A stretch of DNA of 64,000 nucleotides from Streptomyces griseofuscus (GTDB lineage Bacteria > Actinomycetota > Actinomycetes > Streptomycetales > Streptomycetaceae), in the NCBI RefSeq assembly GCF_014673495.1, contig NZ_CP051006.1:6138001-6202000 (forward strand). The letters run 5' to 3'. The notes beneath the pieces are model-generated. The model made no database searches and was not told the DNA's origin. It saw only the letters and a list, made by a program, of their open reading frames with translations. This document shows positions 31,924 to 40,795 of the stretch, in pieces (the first letter of the stretch is position 1; each line of letters begins with the position of its first letter). Position numbers and translations under genes: made by a program.

Positions 31924-33720
31924 CTACTTCGCGTAGATCGCCTCGATGTCGTCCGCGTAGTCCTTGGCCACCACGTTCCGCTTGAGCTTCAGCGACGGCG
32001 TGAGATGGCCCGAGTCCTCCGTGAACTGGGACGCGAGGATACGGAACTTGCGCACCGACTCGGCCTTGGACACCGCCGCGTTGCCGTCGTTCACGGCCTC
32101 CTGGATCGCGGCGTTCAGGTCCGGGTCGTCGCGCAGGGACGAGGCCGTGGAACCCGCCGGCTTGCCGTGCTCCGCCGCCCAGCGCGTCAGGAACTCCTCG
32201 TCCAGCGTGATCAGCGCGCCGACGAACGGCCGTCCGTCGCCGACCACCATGCACTCCGCGACCAGCGCGTGCGCGCGGATACGGTCCTCGATCACCGCGG
32301 GGGCCACGTTCTTGCCGCCCGCCGTGACGATGATCTCCTTCTTGCGGCCGGTGATCCGCAGATACCCGTCCTCGTCCAGGGTGCCGATGTCCCCGGTGTG
32401 GAACCACCCGTCGGCCAGCGCCTCCGCCGTCGCGCCCGGGTTGTTCCAGTACTCCTTGAACAGGTGCTCGCCGTGCAGCAGCACCTCGCCGTCGTCCGCT
32501 ATCCGCACCACGGAACCGGGCAGCGGCTGGCCCACGGTGCCGATCTTCTGCCGGTCCCACGGGTTGAACGCGGTCGCCGCGCACGACTCGGTCAGGCCGT
32601 ACCCCTCCAGCACCGTGAAGCCGATGCCCCGGAAGAAGTGGCCGAGCCGCTCGCCCAGCGGGGCGCCGCCGGAGATGGCGTACTCGCCCCGGCCGCCGAG
32701 GACCGCGCGCAGCTTGCCGTAGACCAGCTTGTCGAAGACCTTGTGCTTGATCTTCAGCCCCAACGACGGCCCGGACGCGGTGTCCTGGGCCTTGCTGTAC
32801 GCGATCGCGGTGTCGGCCGCCTTGTCGAAGACGCCGCCCTTGCCGTCCGCCTGCGCCTTGGCGCGCGCGGAGTTGTAGACCTTCTCGAAGACGCGCGGCA
32901 CACCGAGGATCAATGTCGGCCGGAACGCGGCCAGTTCATCGGTGAGGTGCTTGATGTCCGGGACGCAGCCCAGCTTGATGGGCGCCATCATCGGCGCGAT
33001 CTGCACCAGCCGGCCGAAGACATGGGCCAGCGGCAGGAAGAGCAGCACCGAGCACTCGCCGGTGCGGAACAGCGGACGCAGCCGCTCCACGATGTTGCCG
33101 CACTCCGCGAAGAAGCTGCGGTGGGTGAGCACGCAGCCCTTGGGGCGGCCGGTGGTGCCGCTGGTGTAGACGATGGTGGCCGGATCGTCGGCGCGGGCGA
33201 GCGAGGAGCGCTCGTCCACCGTCTCCTCCGACACGTCCTGGCCGAGCCGCTCCAGCTCCTCGATGGCACCGGCCTCGATCTGCCAGACGTTCTTCAGCGC
33301 GGGCAGCGTGTCGCGTACGGCCTCCACGGCGGCCGCGTGCGCGTCCAGCTCCACGACGCAGGCGGTCGCGCCCGAGTCGGAGAGGATCCACTGCACCTGC
33401 TCGGGCGAGCTGGTCTCGTACACCGGCACGGTCACCGCGCCCGCGCTCCAGATGGCGAAGTCGAGGAGCGTCCACTCGTAGCGCGTCCGGGACATCAGGC
33501 CCACCCGGTCGCCCGGCTGCACCCCGGCGGCGATGAGTCCCTTGGCCGCGGTGTGCACCTCGGCGAGGAACTGCCGGGCCGTCACGTCCTGCCAGGTGCC
33601 GCCGGACTTGCGGGCGATCACGGCGACGTCGGGATGCTGCGCGGCGTTTCTGCGGACGATGTCGGTCAGGTTTCCGTCCGCAGGGACCTCGTACAAGGCC
33701 GGAAGGCTGAACTCGCGCAA
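31924..33720 (-). CDS. Long-chain fatty acid-CoA ligase (FadD15-like)
   Basis: 598 residues, ANL superfamily. Motifs in order: YTSGTTGRPKGCVLTH (P-loop), GYGLTESCAATAFNPW (adenine site), DGWFHTGDIGTLDEDGYL and GRKKEIIVTAGGKNVAP (hinge), with a C-terminal Lys in TPSLKLKRN. It activates fatty acids as acyl-AMP and then acyl-CoA. The domain order and length match the FadD15-type ligases of actinobacteria. Start is TTG 33720 with AGGAG nine bases upstream; no better start fits. The 298-base divergent gap to the metallophosphoesterase holds no recognised gene. Confidence 0.92.
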   Translation of the reverse strand: MREFSLPALYEVPADGNLTDIVRRNAAQHPDVAVIARKSGGTWQDVTARQFLAEVHTAAKGLIAAGVQPGDRVGLMSRTRYEWTLLDFAIWSAGAVTVPVYETSSPEQVQWILSDSGATACVVELDAHAAAVEAVRDTLPALKNVWQIEAGAIEELERLGQDVSEETVDERSSLARADDPATIVYTSGTTGRPKGCVLTHRSFFAECGNIVERLRPLFRTGECSVLLFLPLAHVFGRLVQIAPMMAPIKLGCVPDIKHLTDELAAFRPTLILGVPRVFEKVYNSARAKAQADGKGGVFDKAADTAIAYSKAQDTASGPSLGLKIKHKVFDKLVYGKLRAVLGGRGEYAISGGAPLGERLGHFFRGIGFTVLEGYGLTESCAATAFNPWDRQKIGTVGQPLPGSVVRIADDGEVLLHGEHLFKEYWNNPGATAEALADGWFHTGDIGTLDEDGYLRITGRKKEIIVTAGGKNVAPAVIEDRIRAHALVAECMVVGDGRPFVGALITLDEEFLTRWAAEHGKPAGSTASSLRDDPDLNAAIQEAVNDGNAAVSKAESVRKFRILASQFTEDSGHLTPSLKLKRNVVAKDYADDIEAIYAK

Positions 33721-34018
33721 GACTGCTGCTCCTCATAGGGCGCCGGCGCCACGACGTTGTGTGATGCGACGGTGCGGTCCAAGGCTCGGGCTGGTGCTCG
33801 GGGCCACCGGTGGCTGAAACCCAGAGCACGACTGGACTGCCCGGACGTTACCCGTCGGTATGCGGTTCCCGACAGGGGGTCCCGGCCAGATGTTCGCTGC
33901 GTCACACAGGATGGCGTTCCTTCGCGCACAGTAGTCCACGGCCTCTCCGACCGGCGAGTAACCGCAGGCCACGACCAGGACTGTTCACCTACGACACACA
34001 CGCCTACGCTTGATCGCC

Positions 34019-34816
34019 ATGGCATCCACACCCCCTCGAAGCAGCCGGCATCGCGTCCATGTGGTCAGCGATGTACACGGCAACGCCCGGGACCTGGCGC
34101 GGGCCGGCGAGGGTGCCGATGCCCTGATCTGCCTGGGCGATCTGGTGCTCTTCCTCGACTACGCCGACCACTCGCGCGGCATCTTCCCCGACCTGTTCGG
34201 GGAGGCGAACGCCGACCGCATCGTGGAGCTGCGCACCGCCCGGCGCTTCGAGGAGGCCCGGGCCTTCGGGGCCGAGCTGTGGGGCGGGATCGAGGGCGAC
34301 CGCTTCACCGCCATCGAGAAGGCGGTACGCAAGCAGTACGCCGAACTCTTCGCCGCGTTCCCCACCCCGACGTACGCCACCTACGGCAATGTCGACATGC
34401 CGCAGCTGTGGCCGGAATACGCCGGTCCCGGTGTCACCGTCCTGGACGCGCAGCGGGTGGAGATCGGCGGCTGGACGTTCGGCTTCGTCGGCGGTGGGCT
34501 GCGCACGCCCATGCGGACGCCGTACGAGATCTCCGACGAGGAGTACGCCGCGAAGATCGAGGCCGTCGGCGAGGTCGACGTGCTGTGCACCCACATCCCG
34601 CCGGAGGTGCCGGAGCTGGTGTACGACACCGTCGCGCGCCGTTTCGAGCGGGGGAGCCGGGCGCTGCTGGACGCCATCCGGCGGACCCGGCCCCGGTATT
34701 CGCTCTTCGGGCATGTCCATCAGCCGCTGGCGCGCAGGATGCGGATCGGGGCGACGGAGTGCGTGAACGTCGGGCACTTCGCGGGCAGCGGCCGGCCGTG
34801 GGCCCTTCAGTGGTGA
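34019..34816 (+). CDS. Metallophosphoesterase family protein
   Basis: About 265 residues with the calcineurin-like fold. Metal-binding motifs in order: VVSDVHGN, CLGDLVLF, TYGNVDMP (GNVD instead of the usual GNHD), CTHIPPE and LFGHVH. It should hydrolyse a phosphoester; the substrate is unknown. The missing His in GNHD may alter catalysis or favour a phosphodiesterase subgroup. ATG 34019 lies eight bases after TACGCT, suggesting a leaderless mRNA; TTG 34010 is less likely. First gene of a co-directional run ending with glkA and an endonuclease/phosphatase-like gene. Confidence 0.85.
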   Translation: MASTPPRSSRHRVHVVSDVHGNARDLARAGEGADALICLGDLVLFLDYADHSRGIFPDLFGEANADRIVELRTARRFEEARAFGAELWGGIEGDRFTAIEKAVRKQYAELFAAFPTPTYATYGNVDMPQLWPEYAGPGVTVLDAQRVEIGGWTFGFVGGGLRTPMRTPYEISDEEYAAKIEAVGEVDVLCTHIPPEVPELVYDTVARRFERGSRALLDAIRRTRPRYSLFGHVHQPLARRMRIGATECVNVGHFAGSGRPWALQW

Positions 34817-34927
34817 CGGGGCGAGGGCGGGGCTGAAGCGGGCGCACGGTAGCCTTCACGCTGCACACACGTGCGCAGCAGCGCACGGCAAGAGTCTCTT
34901 CGGTCCGCATCTGGAGGAGCCACGGCG

Positions 34928-35365
34928 ATGGCGGAACACACCAGTTCGAGCATCACGATCGAGGCGGCTCCGGCCGACGTCATGGCGGTGATCGCCGACT
35001 TCGCCCGCTACCCGGACTGGACCGGTGAGGTGAAGGAGGCGCAGGTCCTCAAGACCGACGAGCGGGGGCGTGCCCAGGAGGTACGGCTCGTCATGGACGC
35101 CGGCGCGATCAAGGACGACCAGACGCTCGCGTACACCTGGGCCGGTGACAACGAGGTCTCCTGGACGCTGGTCAAGTCCCAGATGCTGCGCTCGCTCGAC
35201 GGGTCCTACCTGCTGGCACCGGCGGGCCAGGGCGGTACCGAGGTCACGTACCGGCTCACCGTCGACGTCAAGATCCCCATGCTCGGCATGATCAAGCGCA
35301 AGGCGGAGAAGGTCATCATCGACCGCGCCCTGGCGGGCCTGAAGAAGCGCGTCGAGACCCCCTGA
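34928..35365 (+). CDS. SRPBCC-family (polyketide cyclase/START-like) protein
   Basis: 145 residues with the SRPBCC small-molecule-binding fold: SITIEAAPADVMAVIADFARYPDWTGEV is typical of the opening strand and two helices, and the C-terminal helix is KRKAEKVIIDRALAGLKKRV. It forms a hydrophobic pocket for a lipid or aromatic ligand; no catalytic function can be assigned. ATG 34928 has GGAGG about nine bases upstream. It lies 55 bases before the ArsA-like ATPase gene. Confidence 0.85.
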   Translation: MAEHTSSSITIEAAPADVMAVIADFARYPDWTGEVKEAQVLKTDERGRAQEVRLVMDAGAIKDDQTLAYTWAGDNEVSWTLVKSQMLRSLDGSYLLAPAGQGGTEVTYRLTVDVKIPMLGMIKRKAEKVIIDRALAGLKKRVETP

Positions 35366-35420
35366 CACCGGTCCCCTCACCGCGACACCCCGCACGGAGT
35401 GTCCGTTACCGTTCGGACTC

Positions 35421-36599
35421 ATGCGGACCATCCTGATCACGGGGCCCGGTGGCAGCGGGCGGACGACCGTCGCCGCCGCCACCGCGCTGCGCGCCGCCCG
35501 CGAGGGCAGTCGGACCCTGTTGTTGAGCGCGGAGCGTGCGGACACCCCCGGCGCGGTGCTGGGGACACCGACCGGGGCCCGGCCCGTGGAGATCGAGCCC
35601 CGGCTCACCGCCTGGCGCCCCGACGCCGTCGCCGGTTTCCGCCGGGACCTCGCCGAGTTCCAGCAGCGCGCCGCCGGCGTCCTCGATCTGCTCGGCGCCT
35701 CCCGGCTGGACGCCGAGGAGGTCACCCCGCTGCCCGGCGCCGAGGAACTGACGTTCCTTCGCGCCCTGCGCGACGCCGCGCTCTCCGAGCGGTACGACCT
35801 GCTCGTCGCGGACCTGCCGCCCCTGCCGGGGGCCCTCGCCCTGCTCGCCCTCCCCGAGGAACTGCGCCGCTATCTGCGCCGCCTGCTGCCCCCCGAGCGC
35901 CAGGCCGCCCGCGCCCTGCGCCCCGTGCTCGGCCGGCTCGCCGGTGTCCCCATGCCCGCCGACTGGCTGTACGAGACGGCGGGCCGCTGGGACGTGGAGC
36001 TGGCCGCCGTGGAGGCCGTACTCACCGACCGCGACACGGCCGTACGCCTCGTCGCCGAACCCACCCCCGCCGCCGTGGACGCCCTGCGTACCGCCCGCCT
36101 CGGCCTCGCCCTGCGCGGTCTGCGCACCGAGGCCCTCGTCGCCAACCGCCTCCTGCCCGACACCACCCCCGACACCTGGCTCGCCGGCCTGGTCGCCCAG
36201 CAGCGCAAGGCGCTCCGGGAGTGGGAGGGCGAGGAGGAGTGCGAGGTGCACGCCGTGCCGCACCTCGGCCGCGACCCGGGCTCCCCGGACGACCTCGCCG
36301 CCCTCGCCGTACCCGCCGTCACCGGCACCGACCGCCCCGTCGAGTGGCCCGTCGCCGACCGGATCGCCGAGGACGGGGTGCTGGTCTGGCACATCCCGCT
36401 GCCCGGCGCCATACGGGAGGAGCTCGACCTGATCCGGCGCGGCGACGAGCTCGTGATCACCGCGAGCGCCTTCCGGCGGATCGTCTCCCTGCCCTCAGCG
36501 CTGCGCCGCTGCACCGTCTCCGGCGCCGGTCTGCGCGAGGGCGAGCTGCGGGTGCGCTTCGCCCCGGACCCCGGTCTGTGGCCCGCCGCCGCACGGTGA
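35421..36599 (+). CDS. ArsA/Get3-like ATPase with a degenerate P-loop
   Basis: 392 residues with overall ArsA-like layout: an N-terminal nucleotide-binding motif ILITGPGGSGRTTVAAATALRA, a switch region DLLVADLPPLPG, VANRLLPDT in the expected position after the helical insert, and a small C-terminal beta domain (VLVWHIPLPGAIREELDLI ... ELRVRF). The Walker A motif reads GPGGSGRTT, with Arg in place of the invariant Lys and no signature GKGG Lys, so ATP hydrolysis may be weak or absent. It sits between the SRPBCC gene and the DUF5304 gene of the glkA run. Function is unknown. Confidence 0.75.
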   Translation: MRTILITGPGGSGRTTVAAATALRAAREGSRTLLLSAERADTPGAVLGTPTGARPVEIEPRLTAWRPDAVAGFRRDLAEFQQRAAGVLDLLGASRLDAEEVTPLPGAEELTFLRALRDAALSERYDLLVADLPPLPGALALLALPEELRRYLRRLLPPERQAARALRPVLGRLAGVPMPADWLYETAGRWDVELAAVEAVLTDRDTAVRLVAEPTPAAVDALRTARLGLALRGLRTEALVANRLLPDTTPDTWLAGLVAQQRKALREWEGEEECEVHAVPHLGRDPGSPDDLAALAVPAVTGTDRPVEWPVADRIAEDGVLVWHIPLPGAIREELDLIRRGDELVITASAFRRIVSLPSALRRCTVSGAGLREGELRVRFAPDPGLWPAAAR

Positions 36600-36662
36600 A
36601 CGGGTCACGGCGGTTCGGGTAACGTCGTATACGTAAGGGCGTACCGCAGTCAGGAGTCCGCC

Positions 36663-37163
36663 ATGAGCGAAGAGCGCCCCGCCGAGCCGCACGAGGAGCC
36701 GCGGGTGAGCGACGCCGACGCCTGGGCCACGGCCTGCGCCGAGGACCTGGAGGCCGAGAAGGCCCGCCGCCGCACCACCTACGGCCCGCCCCCCGGCTCC
36801 GCCGCCGAGGAACTGAAGAAGCTCGTGGACTCGGTGGCCGACAAGCTGTCCGGCCTCCAGTCCCCCCTCGGCGCCCTCGCCGGACCCGCCGCCCAGCAGA
36901 TGGTCAAGCAGGTCGTCCAGCAGGCGAAGGCCGCCGTCGAACCCGTCATAGAGCGCAACCCCGGCGTCTTCGACCATCTCGCCGCCGCCGGCGGCGAACT
37001 GCTCGCCGCCTACCGCTCCGCCGTCCAGTCCCAGGAACAGCGCTGGACCGCCGGTCCTGGCGACGTCACGGACGAGTGGCGCAAGGAGCGCGAGGGCGAC
37101 GGCGGCAAGGGGCGCGACCGGGGCGAGGGGACCGGCTCCGGAGAGCGCATCGACCTGGACTGA
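36663..37163 (+). CDS. DUF5304 protein, SCO2127-like
   Basis: 166 residues, largely helical and charged. The N-terminus is Glu-rich, the middle (EELKKLVDSVADKLSGLQSP through VVQQAKAAVEPVIERNPGVF) forms amphipathic helices, and the C-terminus is Gly/Arg/Asp-rich and disordered. No enzyme motif is seen. In Streptomyces coelicolor the gene at this position (SCO2127) has been reported to affect glucose repression and glucokinase activity; I rely on memory for that. It starts with ATG 36663 after CAGGAG and ends 66 bases before glkA. Confidence 0.75.
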   Translation: MSEERPAEPHEEPRVSDADAWATACAEDLEAEKARRRTTYGPPPGSAAEELKKLVDSVADKLSGLQSPLGALAGPAAQQMVKQVVQQAKAAVEPVIERNPGVFDHLAAAGGELLAAYRSAVQSQEQRWTAGPGDVTDEWRKEREGDGGKGRDRGEGTGSGERIDLD

Positions 37164-37229
37164 AGCCCTCGCCCGTAAGGGCCTCGGGTACGGTTGGCCG
37201 TAGCGGGGCTCGACCGAACTGAGGGATTC

Positions 37230-38183
37230 ATGGGACTCACCATCGGCGTCGACATCGGCGGCACCAAGATCGCGGCCGGCGTGGTCGACGAGGAAGGCAA
37301 CATCCTCTCGACCTTCAAGGTGCCGACCCCCACCACGCCCGAGGCCATCGTGGACGCCATCGCCTCCGCGGTGGAGGGCGCGCGTGCCGGGCACGAGATC
37401 GTCGGCGTGGGCATCGGTGCGGCCGGTTACGTCAACCGGCAGCGCTCCACCGTCTACTTCGCCCCCAACATCGACTGGCGCAACGAGCCGCTCAAGGAAA
37501 AGGTCGAGGCCCGCACCGGCCTCCCCGTCGTGGTCGAGAACGACGCCAACGCCGCCGCCTGGGGCGAGTACAAGTTCGGCGCCGGCAAGGGCCACCGCAA
37601 CGTCATCTGCATCACCCTCGGCACCGGCCTCGGCGGCGGCATCATCATCGGCAACAAGCTGCGCCGCGGCCACTTCGGCGTGGCCGCCGAGTTCGGCCAC
37701 ATCCGGATGGTCCCGGACGGCCTGCTGTGCGGCTGCGGCTCGCAGGGCTGCTGGGAGCAGTACGCCTCCGGGCGCGCCCTGGTCAGGTACGCCAAGCAGC
37801 GCGCCAACGCCACCCCCGAGAACGCGGAGGTGCTGCTCTCGCTCGGCGACGGCACCCCGGACGGCATCGAGGGCAAGCACATCTCCATGGCCGCCCGGCA
37901 GGGCGACCCGGTGGCCGTCGACTCCTACCGCGAGCTGGCCCGCTGGGCCGGCGCCGGACTCGCCGACCTGGCCTCCCTCTTCGACCCGTCCGCCTTCATC
38001 GTCGGCGGCGGCCTCTCCGACGAGGGCGAGCTGGTCCTCGACCCGATCCGCAAGTCGTACAAGCGGTGGCTGGTGGGCGGGAACTGGCGTCCCGTCGCCG
38101 ATGTGATCGCGGCGCAGCTCGGCAACAAGGCGGGCATGGTCGGCGCGGCGGACCTGGCCCGTGAGCCCGATCCGATCATGTAG
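37230..38183 (+). CDS. glkA: ROK-family glucokinase GlkA
   Basis: 317 residues. GVDIGGTKIAAGVVDEEG is the N-terminal phosphate-binding loop; VENDANAAAWGEYKFGAG holds the catalytic Asp; CGCGSQGCWEQYASGRAL is the ROK zinc site; ITLGTGLGGGI precedes it. It phosphorylates glucose with ATP, and in Streptomyces this enzyme is also central to carbon catabolite repression. Start ATG 37230 with GAGGG six bases upstream. Upstream genes run in the same direction with 55-112 base gaps, so glkA may be transcribed from more than one promoter. Confidence 0.96.
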   Translation: MGLTIGVDIGGTKIAAGVVDEEGNILSTFKVPTPTTPEAIVDAIASAVEGARAGHEIVGVGIGAAGYVNRQRSTVYFAPNIDWRNEPLKEKVEARTGLPVVVENDANAAAWGEYKFGAGKGHRNVICITLGTGLGGGIIIGNKLRRGHFGVAAEFGHIRMVPDGLLCGCGSQGCWEQYASGRALVRYAKQRANATPENAEVLLSLGDGTPDGIEGKHISMAARQGDPVAVDSYRELARWAGAGLADLASLFDPSAFIVGGGLSDEGELVLDPIRKSYKRWLVGGNWRPVADVIAAQLGNKAGMVGAADLAREPDPIM

Positions 38184-38284
38184 CGATCGCTGGTGAGGGG
38201 GGTGGACCCACCCACCTCGGGGCGCGGCCGGCCACCGGGAACCGGCTGCCGCGCACCCACCCCCCTGGGCGTACATTGATCCAC

Positions 38285-39052
38285 ATGGCGCCGCTCCCCA
38301 ACTCCCACACAGAACCCGATGGTTCAGCCGTCGTCCGCGTGCTGAGCTACAACATCCGCTCCCTGCGCGACGACACCGACGCCCTCGCCCGGGTGATCAC
38401 CGCCTGCGCGCCCGACCTGGTCCTCCTCCAGGAGGCGCCCCGGTTCTTCCGCTGGCGCAAGAAGCTCGCGCGGCTCGCCGGGGCCAGCGGTCTCGTCGTC
38501 CTCACCGGCGGCGGCACCGCCGCGGGCCCCGCGATCCTGTGCTCGCTGCGCGCCACCGTGGAGCGCACCGAGGACGTCCTGCTGCCGCTCACCCCCGGTC
38601 TGCACCGGCGCGGTCTGGCCACCGCGGTGGTCCGCTTCGGCGGCGCCCGGCTCGGGGTGATCAGCTGTCACCTCAGCCTCGACGGCACCGAGCGGTACGC
38701 CCAGGGCGGCCTGCTTCTCGACCGGCTCGACGGACTCGGTGTGGAACACGCCCTGGTGGGCGGCGATCTGAACGAGGGCCCCGACGGCCGCACCTTCCAC
38801 CTGCTCGCCGGCGCCCTTCAGGACTGCCGGGCGGTGGCCCCCTGGGGCGGAGAGGAGACCTGGACGCGGGACGCGCCGGCACGGCGTATCGACGCGGTGT
38901 TCGCCACCAAGGGCATCGAGGTCCTCGGCTGCGGGGTCCCCGAGGACCTGCCGGGCGTCAGCCGGGCCGACCTGGCCGCCGCCACGGACCACCTCCCGGT
39001 CCTGGCCGCCCTGCACATCCCGGCCACCGAACAGGAAACCGAGCCGACCTGA
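38285..39052 (+). CDS. Endonuclease/exonuclease/phosphatase (EEP) family protein
   Basis: About 255 residues with the EEP fold. Catalytic signatures: LSYNIRSL with the first Asn, LLQEAPRF with the metal-binding Glu, VISCHLSLDG, VGGDLNEGPDG with Asp/Asn and AATDHLPVLAAL with the final Asp-His. No signal peptide. It could be a nuclease, phosphodiesterase or lipid phosphatase. TACATT (38272-38277) ends eight bases before ATG 38285, which suggests a promoter and leaderless mRNA of its own. It is the last gene before an 18-bp tandem repeat. Confidence 0.88.
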   Translation: MAPLPNSHTEPDGSAVVRVLSYNIRSLRDDTDALARVITACAPDLVLLQEAPRFFRWRKKLARLAGASGLVVLTGGGTAAGPAILCSLRATVERTEDVLLPLTPGLHRRGLATAVVRFGGARLGVISCHLSLDGTERYAQGGLLLDRLDGLGVEHALVGGDLNEGPDGRTFHLLAGALQDCRAVAPWGGEETWTRDAPARRIDAVFATKGIEVLGCGVPEDLPGVSRADLAAATDHLPVLAALHIPATEQETEPT

Positions 39053-39102
39053 GCCCATCAGCCCGGGTCCCGCCCGGCCCCGGGTCCCGCTCGGCCTCGG
39101 TT

Positions 39103-39174
39103 CTTCGCCCGGCCCCGGGTCTTCGCCCGGCCCCGGGTCTTCGCCCGGCCCCGGGTCTTCGCCCGGCCCCGGGT
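39103..39174. repeat. Four perfect tandem copies of an 18-bp GC-rich unit
   Basis: The unit CTTCGCCCGGCCCCGGGT is repeated exactly four times (39103-39120, 39121-39138, 39139-39156, 39157-39174). Degenerate copies extend to about 39060 on the left and 39210 on the right. Each unit contains CCCGG/CCGGG and can pair with its neighbours. The block fills the 161-base gap between two convergent genes and may act as a terminator or be a simple minisatellite. Confidence 0.88.
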
Positions 39175-39213
39175 CCCGACCGGACCGGGTCTTCGGCCCG
39201 GCCCCGGACCCGA

Positions 39214-39852
39214 CTAGACCACGGCGCCCCGGCCCGGATCATCGTCGTCGTCCTCGTCCGTCCGCATCCGCGCCACCAGCGTCGCGAAGCCGCCGAGGAA
39301 GCCGCCGATGCCGAGGGTGGTCAGCCACCAGGTCATGTCCCAGCCGAGCAGCACCGCCACCAGCAGCAGGATCGGCCCGCCGACCACACCGAGCCAGGCG
39401 AACTTCGACGTGGTGTCGCCGGTGTCCAGCGGGGGCGGCTCGGGCGGCACGAAGTGCCCCTCGTCGTCCTCGTCGAAGTCGTCCTCGGACGCCTCCGGCG
39501 CACGGTGGTCGCGGGGACCGACGCCGGGCGCGAATGAGATGGAGCTGCCCAGCGGCCGGGCGGGCCGCGGCTCCTCCCTCTTCTTCTCCTTGCCGCCGTC
39601 CTTCTCGCCGTCGTCGCCCTCGTGCGCCGCGGCGTCCTTCTCCAGCTTCTCCAGCAGCGCGTCCTTCTCCAGCAGCGCCAGGTCCTCCACCGGCTTGAAG
39701 GGCCTGCTGCCCGGCGGGTCCGGCGGCTCCTCGCCGTATCCGGCCACGATGGCCCGCCAGGCGGCGTCCTCGTCGAAACGCAGCCCGTTCTCCTCCGGCT
39801 CCCGGTCCTCCCGGTCCTCGCGGCCCTCGGGACCCGGGTCGTGCTCAGCCAA
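39214..39852 (-). CDS. Acidic membrane protein of unknown function
   Basis: 212 residues. The N-terminal two thirds are hydrophilic and strongly charged (Glu/Asp/Lys-rich, with KDGGKEKKREEPRPARP), followed by two adjacent membrane helices (FAWLGVVGGPILLLVAVLLGW and WLTTLGIGGFLGGFATLVA) and an Asp-rich tail. No family recognised. The start is TTG 39852, overlapping the TGA of the upstream hydrolase gene, with GGAAGGGA about ten bases upstream. Coupled translation with the hydrolase is likely. Confidence 0.75.
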   Translation of the reverse strand: MAEHDPGPEGREDREDREPEENGLRFDEDAAWRAIVAGYGEEPPDPPGSRPFKPVEDLALLEKDALLEKLEKDAAAHEGDDGEKDGGKEKKREEPRPARPLGSSISFAPGVGPRDHRAPEASEDDFDEDDEGHFVPPEPPPLDTGDTTSKFAWLGVVGGPILLLVAVLLGWDMTWWLTTLGIGGFLGGFATLVARMRTDEDDDDDPGRGAVV

Positions 39853-40624
39853 CTGCGGCCGTCCCTTCCTTGCCCGGAATCGGTGCGAGCCGGCCGATGA
39901 AACCGAGGCTCTCCTCGAAGATCCGGTCCGCGTCCACATCCAACGTCGCGACGTGGTAGCTGTGTTCCAGCACGATCTCCCGGACATCGGCGGACGAGAT
40001 CCGCTCCAGCACCCGGGCCGAGTCGACGGCCGGTACGACATGGTCCTGGGCGCTGCGCAGCAGCAGCAGCGGCTGGTCGATCCGGGGCAGCTCGCCGTCG
40101 AGACGGCGCAGGAACCGGCGCAGCGAGTGCGCCGCGTGCAGCGGCACCCGGTCGTAACCCGTCTCGGCCACGCCGCCCTTGGCGATGTCGCTGGCGATGC
40201 CCTTGGTGGACCGCACCAGGTACCGGGCCACGGGCAGGGCGTGCGCGGACAGGCCGTGGACCTTGTTCGCCGGATTGACAACGACCACGCCGCTGATCCG
40301 TTCGCCGTGCAGGGCGGCCAGCCGCAGCGCGAGGGCGCCGCCCATCGACAGGCCCGCGACGAACACCTGGGAACAGCGCTCGGACAGCAGCCGCAGCTCG
40401 CGGTCCACCTCCGCGTACCAGTCCTGCCAGCCCGTGAGCTGCATGTCCTCCCAGCGCGTGCCGTGTCCCGGCAGCAGGGGCAGCGACACCGTCAGGCCCC
40501 GCGCGGCGTGGTGCTCCGCCCAGGGGCGCAGTGACTGCGGGGAGCCGGTGAAGCCGTGACAGAAGAGGACGCCCACCTCGCCGCCGGAGTGGCGGTACGG
40601 CTCGGCTCCAGGGAGAACCGGCAC
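39845..40624 (-). CDS. Alpha/beta hydrolase, carboxylesterase/lipase type
   Basis: 259 residues. VGVLFCHGFTGSPQSLRPWAE carries the oxyanion-hole HGF; VFVAGLSMGGALALRLA has the nucleophile Ser in GLSMG; RSAQDHVVPAVDS and LEHSYHVATLDVDAD give the catalytic Asp and His. Size and motifs match the Est30-like and monoacylglycerol lipase group. It should cleave short- to medium-chain esters in the cytoplasm. GTG 40624 follows AGGAG at eight bases. It is divergent from the 1-acylglycerol-3-phosphate acyltransferase gene, so both lipid-related genes share a 171-base control region. Confidence 0.88.
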   Translation of the reverse strand: MPVLPGAEPYRHSGGEVGVLFCHGFTGSPQSLRPWAEHHAARGLTVSLPLLPGHGTRWEDMQLTGWQDWYAEVDRELRLLSERCSQVFVAGLSMGGALALRLAALHGERISGVVVVNPANKVHGLSAHALPVARYLVRSTKGIASDIAKGGVAETGYDRVPLHAAHSLRRFLRRLDGELPRIDQPLLLLRSAQDHVVPAVDSARVLERISSADVREIVLEHSYHVATLDVDADRIFEESLGFIGRLAPIPGKEGTAAVG

Positions 40625-40795
40625 CTTCGACGCTCCTGTTCCTGGGGAAGGGCCCCGCCGCCGTCGGCCGGGGCGTTGAGAGAACACGCGGATGTGCTTC
40701 ACCGTACGCGACCGCACGGACACCGACCAGGGCCGTCGGGTGCTTTGACGGTCCAGGGGGTTAAGGTCTGTTCGACGGAAACGGGAGGCACACGG

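Noticed and set aside
33721..34018. Small open frames in the gap between the acyl-CoA ligase and the metallophosphoesterase
   Set aside because: They lack third-position GC bias, family similarity and ribosome binding sites.
36495..38276. Long minus-strand open frame of about 590 codons opposite DUF5304 and glkA
   Set aside because: A shadow of high-GC coding sequence; composition is Gly/Val/Leu-rich with no motif, and glkA on the other strand is certain.
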